A stretch of 64,000 nt of DNA from Natronococcus pandeyae (GCF_008122205.1 NZ_PHNJ01000005.1:186001-250000), one strand, 5' to 3'; counted from the first letter of the stretch, positions 1-9,432 are shown. Notes: generated from the sequence alone by a model not told the origin. A program made the numbers and translations.

Positions 1-1
1 C

Positions 2-1285
2 TCAGCCCTCGCCGCCCGAAACAGTCACTTCGACGGTTCCGTCCGCGGACGCAACTTCGACGTCGTACTCGCTCGCAGGCGGCAGGATCCACAGCGTGCC
101 GTCGATGCCGGTCTCCCCGACTTCGGTGCCGTCGACCGAAACCGTCGCGTTTTGCGGTTCGTCATCGTCTGCGCCGGTTACCGACACCTTCGCCGGCCCG
201 TTCGCGGGCGTCTCGGTGATCGATAGCTCGAGGTCGTCCTCGATCCAGTTCGTCTCGTCCGTGGTGGGCAAGGACGCGACGCGCAACTGCTGGATCTCGC
301 GGTGGACGCTCGCGGTCCCGCCGTCGACGTACACCTCGAGTGCTCCCTGCGTATGACCGACGTCGAGCCAGTAGAGGTTCTCGGAGCTGTGGTCCTGGAA
401 GTGCGGTGAGCCGTGCGTATCTGCCCACGGATAGAACACCATCGTTCGATCGAGCGCCTCCGACGTTTCGATGGTTGCGAACTGGTCCGGCTTGTCGGTG
501 TCTCGGTGGGAGAACCGGGTCGTCTCCACGACGTAGTTTCTGTCGTCGACGGTGGAGATGCTGTATCCGTCCTCGGACGTCTGGATCAGCAGTTCCGTGC
601 GCTGATTCGGTTGCATCGTCGACTCGAGATCGCTCCGTATCGGCGTCGTATGGAAGTTGAGTACCTTATCGACCGCATTTGCTTCCTGTGGCGAAATCGA
701 GTAGCCGCGGATCTCGTTCGCTCGGTCCCGCAGGTCGCTGAGTACGCTCGAGAGCACCTCCGCTTCGTTGTGGTTTCGAATCAGCGTCTGTATCAGCTCG
801 GTAGTCGAGGGACCCCCGTCCGCGTGTTCCCGGACGACCTCGCGCTCGCGGGACTCGAGTCCGTCGGATCGCTCTTTGAGCCGGTCGTAGGCTGCCTCGA
901 CCATCTCTGCCTGTTCTTCGGTCGAGGCGTCGTCGAACTCGCGGTCGAGCAGGCGATACTGTTTGTGATCGACTCGAAGTTCGTCGTCGCTGCTGGCGAG
1001 TGCAGTCCCCAGGTCGTTGCTGTGATCGGTGTGTTCGCTTCTGACGTCGCCGTCGAGCTGGAGGCGGTTCGTCGTATCGTTGGCTTCGACGGGAGCGGCG
1101 TACTCCGTCGTGTTATTGGACTCGACCGAGCTCACGTGCAGAGAATCCTCCTGTTGCGGAGATTCGCCGACACCGGCCAGGTCGTTCCCCACGCTTCCCG
1201 CTCCGGAATCGGCCGCGGTGACGGCCACCGCGGGAAGCGAGACGACGAGCAGCAACGCGAGGAGGACAGCTGTCGCGCCGTTCAT
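2..1285 (-). CDS. Secreted haloarchaeal protein of unknown function
   Basis: About 427 residues. The ATG at 1285 is preferred over an upstream GTG because it opens directly into a hydrophobic signal peptide (residues 1-25, ending in an AVTAADS-type cleavage region) and because a TATA-like box lies 25-31 nt upstream. The mature protein starts with an Asn/Thr/Asp-rich stretch, continues with a charged, probably helical region rich in Glu and Arg (about residues 100-210), and ends in a beta-rich domain whose last 60 residues look like a small carboxypeptidase-regulatory or Ig-like fold. It is divergent from the membrane wHTH gene at 1443, a layout that would allow shared regulation. No enzymatic motif is visible. 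It is probably exported to the cell surface; function unknown. Confidence 0.75.
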   Translation of the reverse strand: MNGATAVLLALLLVVSLPAVAVTAADSGAGSVGNDLAGVGESPQQEDSLHVSSVESNNTTEYAAPVEANDTTNRLQLDGDVRSEHTDHSNDLGTALASSDDELRVDHKQYRLLDREFDDASTEEQAEMVEAAYDRLKERSDGLESREREVVREHADGGPSTTELIQTLIRNHNEAEVLSSVLSDLRDRANEIRGYSISPQEANAVDKVLNFHTTPIRSDLESTMQPNQRTELLIQTSEDGYSISTVDDRNYVVETTRFSHRDTDKPDQFATIETSEALDRTMVFYPWADTHGSPHFQDHSSENLYWLDVGHTQGALEVYVDGGTASVHREIQQLRVASLPTTDETNWIEDDLELSITETPANGPAKVSVTGADDDEPQNATVSVDGTEVGETGIDGTLWILPPASEYDVEVASADGTVEVTVSGGEG

Positions 1286-1309
1286 CGCTCCACTGGTAAA
1301 CACTCCTGA

Positions 1310-1316
1310 TATAAAA
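1310..1316 (-). promoter_or_regulatory. TATA-like box of the secreted protein gene
   Basis: An AT-only run (CTTTTATAT on the coding strand) sits 25-31 nt upstream of the ATG at 1285. This is the spacing expected for a leaderless archaeal transcript and supports that start over the GTG at 1303. Confidence 0.5.
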
Positions 1317-1442
1317 GATAGTCGACCAGTAGCGGAGTGAAACGACTCTCAGAGACCGACGGATACCGTTTAGTTTCATCTGTAACGTTTTATTTTCGTA
1401 TGGAAAGTGTTTTTTCCTCTGAGAGACCACCGGGTGATACAC

Positions 1443-2750
1443 ATGCGGTTATCCGCCGCGGTAACGTTCGCGCTGGTGGTCCTTCTCGTCGGCTCCGTCT
1501 CGGGAGCAGCGGTCGCCGCATCGGTGGCGTCCGCACCAGCAGCGGCGACTCACGCTCCGGCGGAATCACAGCTGGAATCGACAGCCGCGACCGCGGGCAC
1601 GAGCCAGGCCGAAATCAGCGAGCAATCCTCACCCGCCGATCCGGCGCAGGTGATCCGGATCAACGTGACCACGAGCGGCGACGCCGAGTGGACGATCGAA
1701 AGTCGATTCCTCCTGACCGACGACGAGGACGTCGAGGCGTTCCTCGAGTACGCCGATGCGGTCGAATCCGGCGATCGTGACGGTGCCTACGATCGTGATC
1801 AGTTCGAGCCCCACGTCCAGACTGCCGAGGAGACGACCGACCGCGAGATGTCGATCGAAGGCGACGGCTGGGAAGAGCCGCGTCTCGAGTCCCCCGACGA
1901 CGACCGCGAGGACGACACCAGGGTCGGTGTTCTCTCCTACTCGTTTACCTGGACCAACTTCGCGATGGTGGACGAAAAGCGGATCTACTTCGGCGACGCG
2001 TTCCAGACTGCCGACGGCTCCTGGCTCTCGATGCTCGCCGACGACCAGCGTCTCGTCGTCCAGTCGCCGCCGAACTACGGCTTCCACGACTACAATCTCC
2101 CAGTCAGTCCACAAGAGGGCGCACTGATCATCGACGGACCGTACCAGTTCAGTGGGGACGAACTCGAGGTCGTCTTCCTCCGCGGCGCTGGCGAAAATGG
2201 CGGCACCGGTCCCGCCGACGGCTTCCTGATTCCCAGTGCGCGCTGGCTCGCCGGCGGGATTTTCCTCCTCGTCGTGGCGGTCGGCACCACGAGTTACGTC
2301 CTCGCACGTCGGTCGGCCGACCGCGAGTGGCCGACCGACCTCTCGCTCGAGCGGCTCCCGTGGTCGAAGACGGAGGACACCACCGAGAACTCGAGCGGAA
2401 GTGATCCGCCGGAGGAGGCCGGTGTCGCGTCGGCCTCGCGTTCGCCGCCGGAGCCCGCACCCGAAGCCGTGGACCAGTCCGACGACGCGGGCCAGGAGTT
2501 CGCGTACGCCGAGGCGGACGACGAGGTCGATCCCGAACTGTTGAGCGACGAAGAGCGCGTCCTGCGCCTGCTCAGGAAGAACGGTGGCCGAATGAAGCAG
2601 GCCTCGATCGTCACGGAGACGGGCTGGTCGAACGCCAAGGTGTCACAGCTCCTCTCGAAGATGGACGACGACGAGGAGATCAAGAAGCTCCGAATCGGTC
2701 GCGAGAACCTCATCACGCTGCCCGAGATCGATCCGACGGAGATCGACTAA
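1443..2750 (+). CDS. Membrane-anchored winged-helix (MarR/IclR-like) regulator
   Basis: 435 residues. The ATG at 1443 begins a clear signal peptide or TM segment; the longer GTG reading adds only a basic leader. The order is an N-terminal hydrophobic signal, an extracytoplasmic beta-rich domain (about residues 60-270), one strong TM helix (around residues 275-295), a low-complexity acidic linker, and a C-terminal winged helix-turn-helix of about 65 residues (ERVLRLLRKNGGRMKQ, then a recognition helix with NAKVSQLLSKM). Haloarchaea carry many proteins with this outside-sensor, TM, cytoplasmic wHTH architecture, inferred to pass an envelope signal to DNA. The ligand and targets are unknown. It is divergent from the secreted protein gene, which is a possible partner. 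Confidence 0.8.
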   Translation: MRLSAAVTFALVVLLVGSVSGAAVAASVASAPAAATHAPAESQLESTAATAGTSQAEISEQSSPADPAQVIRINVTTSGDAEWTIESRFLLTDDEDVEAFLEYADAVESGDRDGAYDRDQFEPHVQTAEETTDREMSIEGDGWEEPRLESPDDDREDDTRVGVLSYSFTWTNFAMVDEKRIYFGDAFQTADGSWLSMLADDQRLVVQSPPNYGFHDYNLPVSPQEGALIIDGPYQFSGDELEVVFLRGAGENGGTGPADGFLIPSARWLAGGIFLLVVAVGTTSYVLARRSADREWPTDLSLERLPWSKTEDTTENSSGSDPPEEAGVASASRSPPEPAPEAVDQSDDAGQEFAYAEADDEVDPELLSDEERVLRLLRKNGGRMKQASIVTETGWSNAKVSQLLSKMDDDEEIKKLRIGRENLITLPEIDPTEID

Positions 2751-2791
2751 GCAACGAACCTTTTGCAACGAACTTTTTTCGCGGGGGCATC

Positions 2792-2814
2792 GCGACCGGC
2801 CTATGGCCGGTCGC
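2792..2814. terminator. Perfect hairpin between convergent genes
   Basis: Inverted repeat with 10-bp arms (GCGACCGGCC / GGCCGGTCGC) and a TAT loop, located after the wHTH gene and facing the end of the radical SAM gene. It could end transcription from both sides, although archaeal termination relies more on T-runs. A T-run (AACTTTTTTCG) lies just upstream at about 2771-2779. Confidence 0.4.
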
Positions 2815-2848
2815 TCAACCCCCACCAAAAAACTTCGATGAAAAAAGG

Positions 2849-2873
2849 CCGAGCGCGCTGTAAGCGCGCTCGG
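2849..2873. terminator. Second perfect hairpin in the same convergent gap
   Basis: Arms CCGAGCGCGC / GCGCGCTCGG of 10 bp around a 5-nt loop, preceded on the plus strand by an A-run (GAAAAAAGG). Read from the minus strand, the A-run becomes T-rich sequence after the hairpin, so it may serve the radical SAM transcript. Two unrelated strong hairpins within 80 bp suggest bidirectional termination. Confidence 0.4.
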
Positions 2874-3034
2874 TGAAGCCGCTCACTCCCTTCGGTCGTT
2901 CGCGGCAGATCAGAAACTGCCTGCCCTTCCCCGAGTCCCACGGCTCGCCACGTCCGTGGCTCGCACGTGCTCCCGGCCATAGCGCGCAGGCGCTTCGTAA
3001 AACGAAGCGAAGACGGGTAGATCCGTCGTGTGAA

Positions 3035-4030
3035 TTACGCCAGCGGCGTCCGCTCGACCACTTGCCCGTCGTAGGTCGGATACTGCTCGACGATCTCGCC
3101 CTCCTCGAGATCGCCCTCCTCGATCATCTCCTCTAGGAGCCACCAGGCGACCTCGACGTGGTTCGACTTGACGGTGTAGAACTCCTCGGGGACGCCCAGG
3201 TCGGCGAACCGCTCGGGGTCGGTGTGGGTCTTCCCGTAGACGAGCGTCCCGTCGTCGGTGACGTCGTCGAACTCCCGGCGGACGTTTCGGGCGGCCCGTT
3301 TCAGACGACGACGGTGCTGGGCGGCGTCCTTGAACACGGAGGTACAGAAGTACACCTTCTCGTGGTCGCCCATGACGTCGAGAATAGCGTCGCGGTCGTT
3401 GTCGACGGCGCTCATGTGGCCCTCCTTGAGTTCGAATCCCTTCTCCTGCATCCGGCGGTAGTTCCCGTCGGACATCTCGAACTCGTTGATGTTGCAGAAG
3501 TCGGCCGCGCCCTCGTCTAAGAACTCGAGGAACTCCTCCTCGGCGCGGATCCCGGGAATCTCGAACGCGGGCGTGAGTCCCTCCTCGCGGGCGATGTAGA
3601 GGATTTCCTCCCACTCGGTGCCGTGCATCTCTCCCCACAGCTCGAGCGGCGGGTGAAAGCGAATCTCGTCGAGGCCGGCCTCGGAGAGGCGGCGCATGTT
3701 CTCGCGCCCGCCAGGAATGCCGGTGTAGAGGTGGGTGTGGTGGTCCTCGCCGAACTCGTCTTTCAGCAGCTCGAGGTAGTGACAGGTCCGCTCGAGGGCC
3801 TCCTGGGGCTCGCCGCCCGTGATCGACGTGCCGAGTGCGTCCATCCGGTGGGCTTCGGTGAGGACGTCCTCGTCGGACTCGACCTGCCGTTCGTTGGCGT
3901 AGACGTCCGTGACGTTCTTGCGGTTCTCGCCGAGCGGGCAGTAGAAGCAGTCGCGCTGGTCGCAGTAACCGTAGACGAACAGCACCATCTTGCCGCCTTT
4001 CGCGCACTGCTCACAGCCCTTCGAAATCAT
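3035..4030 (-). CDS. Radical SAM protein (COG2108-like)
   Basis: 331 residues. The N-terminus carries several cysteines (C6, C9) followed by a 4Fe-4S-type motif at C23, C28 and C31. The spacing is CX4CX2C, not the usual CX3CX2C of radical SAM enzymes. A GGEP motif (SITGGEP, about residues 92-98) matches the SAM amino-group binding signature. This agrees with the archaeal family described as related to pyruvate formate-lyase activating enzyme (COG2108), which has no established substrate. The gene stands alone, convergent with the wHTH gene. Radical SAM assignment is firm; function is unknown. Confidence 0.85.
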   Translation of the reverse strand: MISKGCEQCAKGGKMVLFVYGYCDQRDCFYCPLGENRKNVTDVYANERQVESDEDVLTEAHRMDALGTSITGGEPQEALERTCHYLELLKDEFGEDHHTHLYTGIPGGRENMRRLSEAGLDEIRFHPPLELWGEMHGTEWEEILYIAREEGLTPAFEIPGIRAEEEFLEFLDEGAADFCNINEFEMSDGNYRRMQEKGFELKEGHMSAVDNDRDAILDVMGDHEKVYFCTSVFKDAAQHRRRLKRAARNVRREFDDVTDDGTLVYGKTHTDPERFADLGVPEEFYTVKSNHVEVAWWLLEEMIEEGDLEEGEIVEQYPTYDGQVVERTPLA

Positions 4031-4194
4031 TCGCTAGAACGTAGTCAGCCGAGCCTCAAAAACTGTGCGAAACGCCGTTACTGAATGCTGTGTGGTGTTC
4101 ACACGATTGGTTCCGACTGCGGGTCACACGCAGATCCGCCTGCGATTCCGTGGTCCCAGAAGATGGAAATACCGCGGCGTGCAACCACGAAGCG

Positions 4195-5298
4195 ATGCTG
4201 CTGGTCCTGTGTGTCGACCTCGACGACGACCTCGGTCGGAAGACCGACTTCACGACCCCGGTGATCGGCCGTGACGCCGTCGAGGAGGCAGCCGTCGCGC
4301 TCGCGACAGCGGACCCCGAAGACTCCGACGTCAACGTCGCGTTCCAGGGGGTGCACATCTACGACGATCTGGCGAGCCGCGACGAGAGCGTCGAGGTCGC
4401 CGTCGTCACCGGCAACGAGGACGGCGATATCAACGCCAACCGCGAGGTCGGCGAGGAGGTCGACACCGTCCTCGCGAGTCTCTCGACGGCCGAGGACGTC
4501 ACCGCGCTCGTGGTCACCGACGGTGCGCAGGACGAGTCCGTTATCCCGGTGATCCGTTCGCGAGTCCCCATCGACGGCGTCCGTCGGGTGGTCGTCAGGC
4601 AGGCCCAGAACCTGGAGTCGATGTACTACACGTTCAAACAGGTGCTGAACGATCCCGAGACCCGCGGAACGGTGCTCATTCCGCTCGGGATCCTTCTGCT
4701 CATCTACCCGCTCGCGCTGGTCGGAACGGTGCTCGAGATGCCCGGTGTCGTCCTCGGCACGACCTCGACGCTGCTCGGTCTCTATCTCATCTCGCGAGGA
4801 CTCGGCCTCGGCGAGCGACTCGACGACACCGTCGAGAGCGCCCGTCGATCGCTGTACGCCGGCCGCACGACGCTGCTCGCGTACGTTGTCGCCGCCGCGT
4901 TGCTCGTTCTCGGCGGGGTCAGCGGGGTGAACGAACTCGAGCGCGTCCAGGCCGAGGCCGCCGGCGATGTCGGCATCCCCGTCATGCTTTCGGCGCTGCT
5001 GTACGGCTCGGTCCAGTGGTTCGCCGCCGCCGGTATCACCACGAGTCTGGGGCAGATCACCGACGAGTACATTGCGGGCCGACTCGAGTGGCGCTACCTC
5101 AACGCACCGTTTTACGTCGTTTCGATCGCGATCGTCCTCTACGCGGTCAGTGCCTACTTCCTCAATGCGGTCAGTATCACCTTCCTCGCGACGGCACTGA
5201 CCGCGGGCACGCTGCTCGGAATCGTGAGCACGCTCACCTTCGCGGTCGCCGAATCACACTTCTCGGACGAAGAGACGCCTCGAACTGACAGCGCCTGA
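4195..5298 (+). CDS. DUF373 family membrane protein
   Basis: 367 residues from the ATG at 4195, which gives the typical family opening LLVLCVDLDDDLGRK. The soluble N-terminal half (about 1-150) is an alpha/beta domain with conserved acidic residues (CVDLDDDLG, VVTGNEDG). The C-terminal half has five or six hydrophobic segments, including ones around residues 160-195, 220-240, 260-280 and 305-350. This matches DUF373 (COG2237), an archaeal predicted membrane protein family without a known role. It ends 14 nt before the convergent polyprenyl synthase gene. Confidence 0.85.
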   Translation: MLLVLCVDLDDDLGRKTDFTTPVIGRDAVEEAAVALATADPEDSDVNVAFQGVHIYDDLASRDESVEVAVVTGNEDGDINANREVGEEVDTVLASLSTAEDVTALVVTDGAQDESVIPVIRSRVPIDGVRRVVVRQAQNLESMYYTFKQVLNDPETRGTVLIPLGILLLIYPLALVGTVLEMPGVVLGTTSTLLGLYLISRGLGLGERLDDTVESARRSLYAGRTTLLAYVVAAALLVLGGVSGVNELERVQAEAAGDVGIPVMLSALLYGSVQWFAAAGITTSLGQITDEYIAGRLEWRYLNAPFYVVSIAIVLYAVSAYFLNAVSITFLATALTAGTLLGIVSTLTFAVAESHFSDEETPRTDSA

Positions 5299-5312
5299 CC
5301 CGTCTCCGACGA

Positions 5313-6155
5313 TTACCGCTCGCGCTCGACGACGAACTCCGCGAGTTCGAGCAGGTAGTCTCGCGCCCCGTGGTCGACGACGTCGACGCGTTCTAAGGCG
5401 TCGATCGCTCGGTTAGCCTCCGTGCGAGCGCGAGTGTTCGCTTCCTCCGGACTGAGGTCGGTCACCTGCACGACCGAGGGCCGCTCCAGGGTGGCGTCGT
5501 GTCCGGTCGGCTTGCCGAGGTCTTCGGGTGCGGCGACCGCGTCGAGGACGTCGTCCCTGATCTGGAAGGCGATGCCGACTCGCTCGGCGTACTCGCCGAG
5601 CGCTTCGACCGTGAACGGATCGGAGTCGGCAGCGATCGCACCGAGTTCGGCCGCGGCCCGGAACAGCGCGCCGGTCTTTCGCCTGGCAAGGATCATGTAC
5701 TCCTCTTCGTTGGTCGGCTGGGCGGAGAGTTCGGTCGCCTCGCCGATCCCGAGTTCGACCATCGCCTCGGCGACGACCTGGGTTGCGTTCGGATCCGCGG
5801 AAAACAGCGCGAAGGCTTCGCCGAGCAAGCCGTCGCTCGTGATGATCGCCGGCCCGTGACCGAACTTTGCCCAGGCGCTCGTCGTCCCGCGACGCAGGTC
5901 GGAACGGTCGATGATATCGTCGATGACCAGCGAGGCGTTGTGGACGAGTTCGATACCGACACCGAAGTCGACTGCGTCTTCGGGCTGTCCGCCGACGGTT
6001 TCGCAGGCGAGCAGCGTGACCATCGGCCTGACACGCTTGCCGCCCGAGAGCGCGACGTGGCGAACTTCTTCGTTGAGCGTCTCGGGTTCGACCCCGTCGA
6101 TAACGGTGACGAGACGCTCCTCGATCAGCGCCTGGCGGCGCTCCAGAAGTTCCAT
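5313..6155 (-). CDS. idsA: Short-chain polyprenyl diphosphate synthase (FPP/GGPP synthase)
   Basis: 280 residues. It condenses isopentenyl diphosphate with allylic diphosphates to make the C15-C25 precursors of archaeal ether lipids, carotenoids and quinones. The family GGKRVRP motif lies at about residues 38-44. The first aspartate-rich motif DDIID is at 79-83 and the second, IRDDVLDAV, is near residue 195. The length is a little short for the family but complete. Residues upstream of the first Asp motif are small (HNASLV), compatible with a product longer than C10, but chain length cannot be read off. Its end faces DUF373. Confidence 0.9.
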   Translation of the reverse strand: MELLERRQALIEERLVTVIDGVEPETLNEEVRHVALSGGKRVRPMVTLLACETVGGQPEDAVDFGVGIELVHNASLVIDDIIDRSDLRRGTTSAWAKFGHGPAIITSDGLLGEAFALFSADPNATQVVAEAMVELGIGEATELSAQPTNEEEYMILARRKTGALFRAAAELGAIAADSDPFTVEALGEYAERVGIAFQIRDDVLDAVAAPEDLGKPTGHDATLERPSVVQVTDLSPEEANTRARTEANRAIDALERVDVVDHGARDYLLELAEFVVERER

Positions 6156-6336
6156 TACCCGCGCTTAGGAGAGGGCAGAAAAGTAGCTAACGGATCAAGA
6201 ACGATGCAACCTTCTTTTTCGCTCGGGATCGCAGCGAGAACTTCGCGTTCACTCGGTCTTCACACCGCTCGCTCACCACTCACGAAACGATCTGAACGAA
6301 AAATGTCGATCGCGTCTTCGACTCGGGTAGTGGTGC

Positions 6337-7293
6337 TTACCCGCCGAACTCCTCGGTCAGCGCCGGAACCACGTCGAAGAGGTCGTCGTGGATCGCGTAG
6401 TCGGCGATGTCCATGATCGGCGCGTTGGGGTCCGTGTTGATCGCGACGATCGTATCGGAGCCCTTCATCCCGGCGACGTGCTGGACGGCGCCCGAGATGC
6501 CGATCGCGATGTAGACGTCCGGCGTGACGACCTTCCCGGACTGGCCGACCTGCCGGTTCTTCGGCAGCCAGCCGCTGTCGACGATCGGCCGCGAGGACGA
6601 GACCGTCGCGTCGAGCGCGTCGGCGAGTTCGTGGATGATCTCGAGGTTCTCCTCCTCTTCGATGCCGCGGCCGACGGAGACGAGCACGTCAGCCTCGCTG
6701 ATGTCGACGTCGCCGCCGCCGACCTCCTCGAAGCCGGTGACCGTCGAGCCGACGGCGTCCTCGTCGATCTCCGCGTCGAAGGCTTCGATCGAGGCGTCGC
6801 CGGTTCCCTCTGCGCCGGACCACTCGGCGCCGCGGATCGTCGCGACGGCGGTACCCTCGAGTTCGGTCGTTACCTCGACCTTGCCGCCGTACATCTCTCG
6901 AGTCGCGACCAGGGTCTCGCCGTCGGTCTCGAGGCCGACGGTGTCGGTCACGATCGGGAGATCGAGCGCGTTCGCGACCGCGGGGGCGTAGTCCAGCCCG
7001 TTGACGCTGTTCGGTGCGAGGACGTACTGCGGCGCGAGGTCGTCGTAGAGCTGCGTGAGCACCTGCGTGTAGACGTCGTGGTTGAACTCCTCGCCGTGAT
7101 CGACGGTGTGGACGGCGTCGACACCCTCTCGGTTGAGTTTCTCGCCGAACTTGTCGACGGTGCCGCTGATGACGGCGACGTGGAGGTCGCCGCCCGTGTC
7201 GTCCGCCAGCTGGCGGCCGGCGGTGATAACCTCGTAGCTGACGTCGCGCAGTTCGCCGCGGCGGTGGTCCGCGACTGCGAGGACGTCCGTCAT
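6337..7293 (-). CDS. etfA: Electron transfer flavoprotein alpha subunit
   Basis: 318 residues. The C-terminal FAD-binding domain is well preserved ([20 protein letters not shown], then a segment with [16 protein letters not shown] and NTDPNAPI), and the N-terminal domain pairs with EtfB. It carries electrons from acyl-CoA or related dehydrogenases, as an FAD heterodimer, to the quinone pool. Its ATG overlaps the etfB stop codon by 4 nt, so the two are translationally coupled. No etf-quinone oxidoreductase or dehydrogenase gene is adjacent, so the donor and acceptor are not evident here. Confidence 0.92.
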   Translation of the reverse strand: MTDVLAVADHRRGELRDVSYEVITAGRQLADDTGGDLHVAVISGTVDKFGEKLNREGVDAVHTVDHGEEFNHDVYTQVLTQLYDDLAPQYVLAPNSVNGLDYAPAVANALDLPIVTDTVGLETDGETLVATREMYGGKVEVTTELEGTAVATIRGAEWSGAEGTGDASIEAFDAEIDEDAVGSTVTGFEEVGGGDVDISEADVLVSVGRGIEEEENLEIIHELADALDATVSSSRPIVDSGWLPKNRQVGQSGKVVTPDVYIAIGISGAVQHVAGMKGSDTIVAINTDPNAPIMDIADYAIHDDLFDVVPALTEEFGG

Positions 7294-8081
7294 GGCGCCA
7301 CCCCCTTCTCGCGGAGCAGTTCCCCGAGTTCGCTGGCGGTCTCCTCGGCGCTTCCTTCCCAGACCGTCGCGTCGGTTTCGCTTTCGGGCTCGTACATCTC
7401 GGTCAGCGTGACATCGCCCTCGATCGTGCTCTCGTCGACGCCGAGGTCGGCCAGTGTCTGGACGTCGAGTTCCTTCCGCTGGGCCTGACGAATACCGCGC
7501 AGGCTGGCGTAGCGGGGCTCGTTGATCCCCGTCTGGATCGTGAGCGCGGCGGGGAGTTCGACCTCAGTGAGCTCCTCGACGCCACCCTCGAGTTCGCGAC
7601 GGACGGCGGCGCGGTCGTCCTCGAAGTCGTGCTCGAGGTGGTTGACGACGGCGGCCCACTCGAAGCCGAGTTCTTCGGCCAGCGAGACGCCGGTGGCACC
7701 CCAGCTATCGTCGCCGGACTGGACGCCGGTCAGTACGAGGTCGGGATCCTCGGCCTCGACGACCGCCCGGAGGATCTCCGTCTTCGCGCCGACGTCGAGC
7801 ACGTCGACGCCCTCGAGGGAGTCGTCCCAGACGCGGATCGCGCGATCGGCGCCCTTCGCGAGCGCCTGTCGGATCGTCTGCTCGCAGTCCTCGGGGCCGA
7901 TCGTCACCGTGACGACCTCGTCGGCGATCCCGGCTTCCTGGATCTGGACGGCTTCTTCGACCGCGTAGTCGTCCCATTCGTTGAGATCGGCGCCGAGATA
8001 CTGCTCGGCGATACTGGTGCCCTCGATCTCGAACTCGTCTTCGACGGTCGAGACCTCTTTGACCGTAACGAGGATCTTCAT
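7290..8081 (-). CDS. etfB: Electron transfer flavoprotein beta subunit
   Basis: About 263 residues. The start is taken at the second of two adjacent ATGs, giving MKILVTVKEV, the usual beta-subunit opening; 8084 is equally possible. It carries the adenine-nucleotide binding fold with the conserved stretch AVVEAEDPDLVLTGVQSGDD and the C-terminal region of FixA-type subunits (LRGIRQAQRKELDVQTLADL). It is the first gene of the etfB-etfA operon. On the coding strand a CGTTTACGG element lies about 25-30 nt upstream and may be the TATA box. Confidence 0.92.
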   Translation of the reverse strand: MKILVTVKEVSTVEDEFEIEGTSIAEQYLGADLNEWDDYAVEEAVQIQEAGIADEVVTVTIGPEDCEQTIRQALAKGADRAIRVWDDSLEGVDVLDVGAKTEILRAVVEAEDPDLVLTGVQSGDDSWGATGVSLAEELGFEWAAVVNHLEHDFEDDRAAVRRELEGGVEELTEVELPAALTIQTGINEPRYASLRGIRQAQRKELDVQTLADLGVDESTIEGDVTLTEMYEPESETDATVWEGSAEETASELGELLREKGVAP

Positions 8082-8254
8082 CATCTATTGCTCGTACGCC
8101 CCACCCGTAAACGTTTTCGAAACACTGTGTCACGCAGTCCCAGTTGATTCGTCATCCCCGCGAGGAAATCGGGATTCGTGCCGTGGTCGTGTCGGATCGC
8201 GTCGTCCGTGTTTCGGACGTACGGGGCCAACTGGCGCTCTCAAGACGGAAACGG

Positions 8255-8260
8255 TTTAAC
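8255..8260 (+). promoter_or_regulatory. TATA-like box of the TRAM protein gene
   Basis: GGTTTAACG lies 23-28 nt upstream of the ATG at 8283, the spacing of a leaderless haloarchaeal promoter. It decides in favour of 8283 over a longer in-frame extension from 8178. Confidence 0.5.
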
Positions 8261-8282
8261 GACGCCACCGGTAGTACGCCTC

Positions 8283-8792
8283 ATGGCAGACTGTCCACTC
8301 GCTGACGACTGTCCGAGCTTCTCCGAACGCATCTCGGGAATGGGTTGTCAGCACTACGGTGACCGGGGTGGAAAGGAGTGGTGCAACCACTACAATCAGC
8401 CGATCGACGACCTCAAAACCCAGCCTGTCAAGTCCGGTGAAGAGGTTATCGTCGACGTCGTCGACATGCACGAGAGCGGTGCCGGCGTCGGCCGGACCGA
8501 CGACGGCTTCATCGTAATGGTCGACGGCATCCTGCCGGAGGCTCGCGCACGCGTCGAAATCACGCGCGTCCACAGTAACCACGCACGCGCAGAGAAACTC
8601 GAGTTACTGCCGATGGATCCGGAGGAAATGGACGAGGAGGGAGACGAACTCGAGGCCGAAGCGGACGACGCCGACGAGGACGACACCGACAGCGAGGAAG
8701 AAGCCGAGGACGAAGACGAGGACGACCGTGACGGCAGTCGCCCCTACTCCCGCGAACGCCTCGGCAGTCGCGAGAACTTCTGGGGTTCCTGA
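8283..8792 (+). CDS. TRAM domain protein with Cys-rich head and acidic tail
   Basis: 169 residues. A cysteine-containing head (C4, C10, C22, C34) precedes a single TRAM domain (about residues 55-105, with GAGVGRTDDGFIVMVDG and RARVEITRV), the small beta-barrel RNA-binding module also found in TrmA/RumA-type methylases. A highly acidic low-complexity tail follows (about 115-155, nearly all D and E), ending in a basic RPYSRERLGSRENF segment. Stand-alone TRAM proteins are common in archaea and are thought to bind RNA, possibly as chaperones. The four cysteines could bind a metal, which is inference only. Confidence 0.85.
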   Translation: MADCPLADDCPSFSERISGMGCQHYGDRGGKEWCNHYNQPIDDLKTQPVKSGEEVIVDVVDMHESGAGVGRTDDGFIVMVDGILPEARARVEITRVHSNHARAEKLELLPMDPEEMDEEGDELEAEADDADEDDTDSEEEAEDEDEDDRDGSRPYSRERLGSRENFWGS

Positions 8793-8958
8793 TCGACCGC
8801 CCTCGAACGGACAGGAGTGGACAGCTCCGAATCGGAACGCAGCGTCGCTTTTCTTCTCCGCGCCGACGTCTCGAGTGACGATCACCGGCTGCGACCGTGG
8901 AAGCTTTGATCCTACCGACAGCTAGCAACTGATATGTTGACGCGAGCCCCGGGTTCCG

Positions 8959-9432
8959 GTGGAGGCGATTCCCGTGATCGATGACGTCGAGGAACTGCTC
9001 GAGGAGATCGGCTTCGAACCCGAAACCAGCGTGTTGACCCACCGGCAGGCACAGGTGCTCGTACTGCGCGAGCGCGACGTCTCTCAGGCCGACATCGCCG
9101 ACGCGCTGGGGACCTCCCGGGCGAACGTCTCGTCGATCGAGGCGAGCGCCCGAGAGAACGTCGCGAAGGCGCGCGAGACGGTCGCGTTCGCGGAAGCGCT
9201 GCGAGCGCCGGTCCGCGTCCGCGTCCCCGAAGGGACGGACCTCTACGACGTTCCACAACTCGTCTACGAGGCCTGTGACGAAGCCGGCGTCAAGGTCGAC
9301 CACAGTGCCCCGGACCTGATGAAGGTCGTCAGCGACGCCGCCGGCAACGCCATCTCCGGACGACAGGTCGCGGCGTCGCTGACCGTGAGCGTCACCTCGG
9401 AGGGCGTCGTCCAGGTTCGTCACCAGGAGTAG
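8959..9432 (+). CDS. tfx: Tfx family DNA-binding protein
   Basis: 157 residues from a GTG; another GTG 15 nt downstream is possible. The N-terminal helix-turn-helix (SVLTHRQAQVLVLRERDVSQ, then ADIADALGTSRANVSSIEAS) matches Tfx, an archaeal regulator first described as binding downstream of the fmdECB promoter in a methanogen. The C-terminal part is a small ligand-like domain (VRVRVPEGTDLYDVPQLVYEA and onward) of unknown role. It is a single gene between the TRAM gene and the SDR gene on the same strand. Confidence 0.85.
   Translation: MEAIPVIDDVEELLEEIGFEPETSVLTHRQAQVLVLRERDVSQADIADALGTSRANVSSIEASARENVAKARETVAFAEALRAPVRVRVPEGTDLYDVPQLVYEACDEAGVKVDHSAPDLMKVVSDAAGNAISGRQVAASLTVSVTSEGVVQVRHQE

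Noticed and set aside
413-1309. Open frame of about 298 codons on the plus strand
   Set aside because: It is antisense to the secreted protein gene, lacks any domain or promoter, and has the Arg/Val-rich composition typical of frame shadows in GC-rich haloarchaeal DNA.
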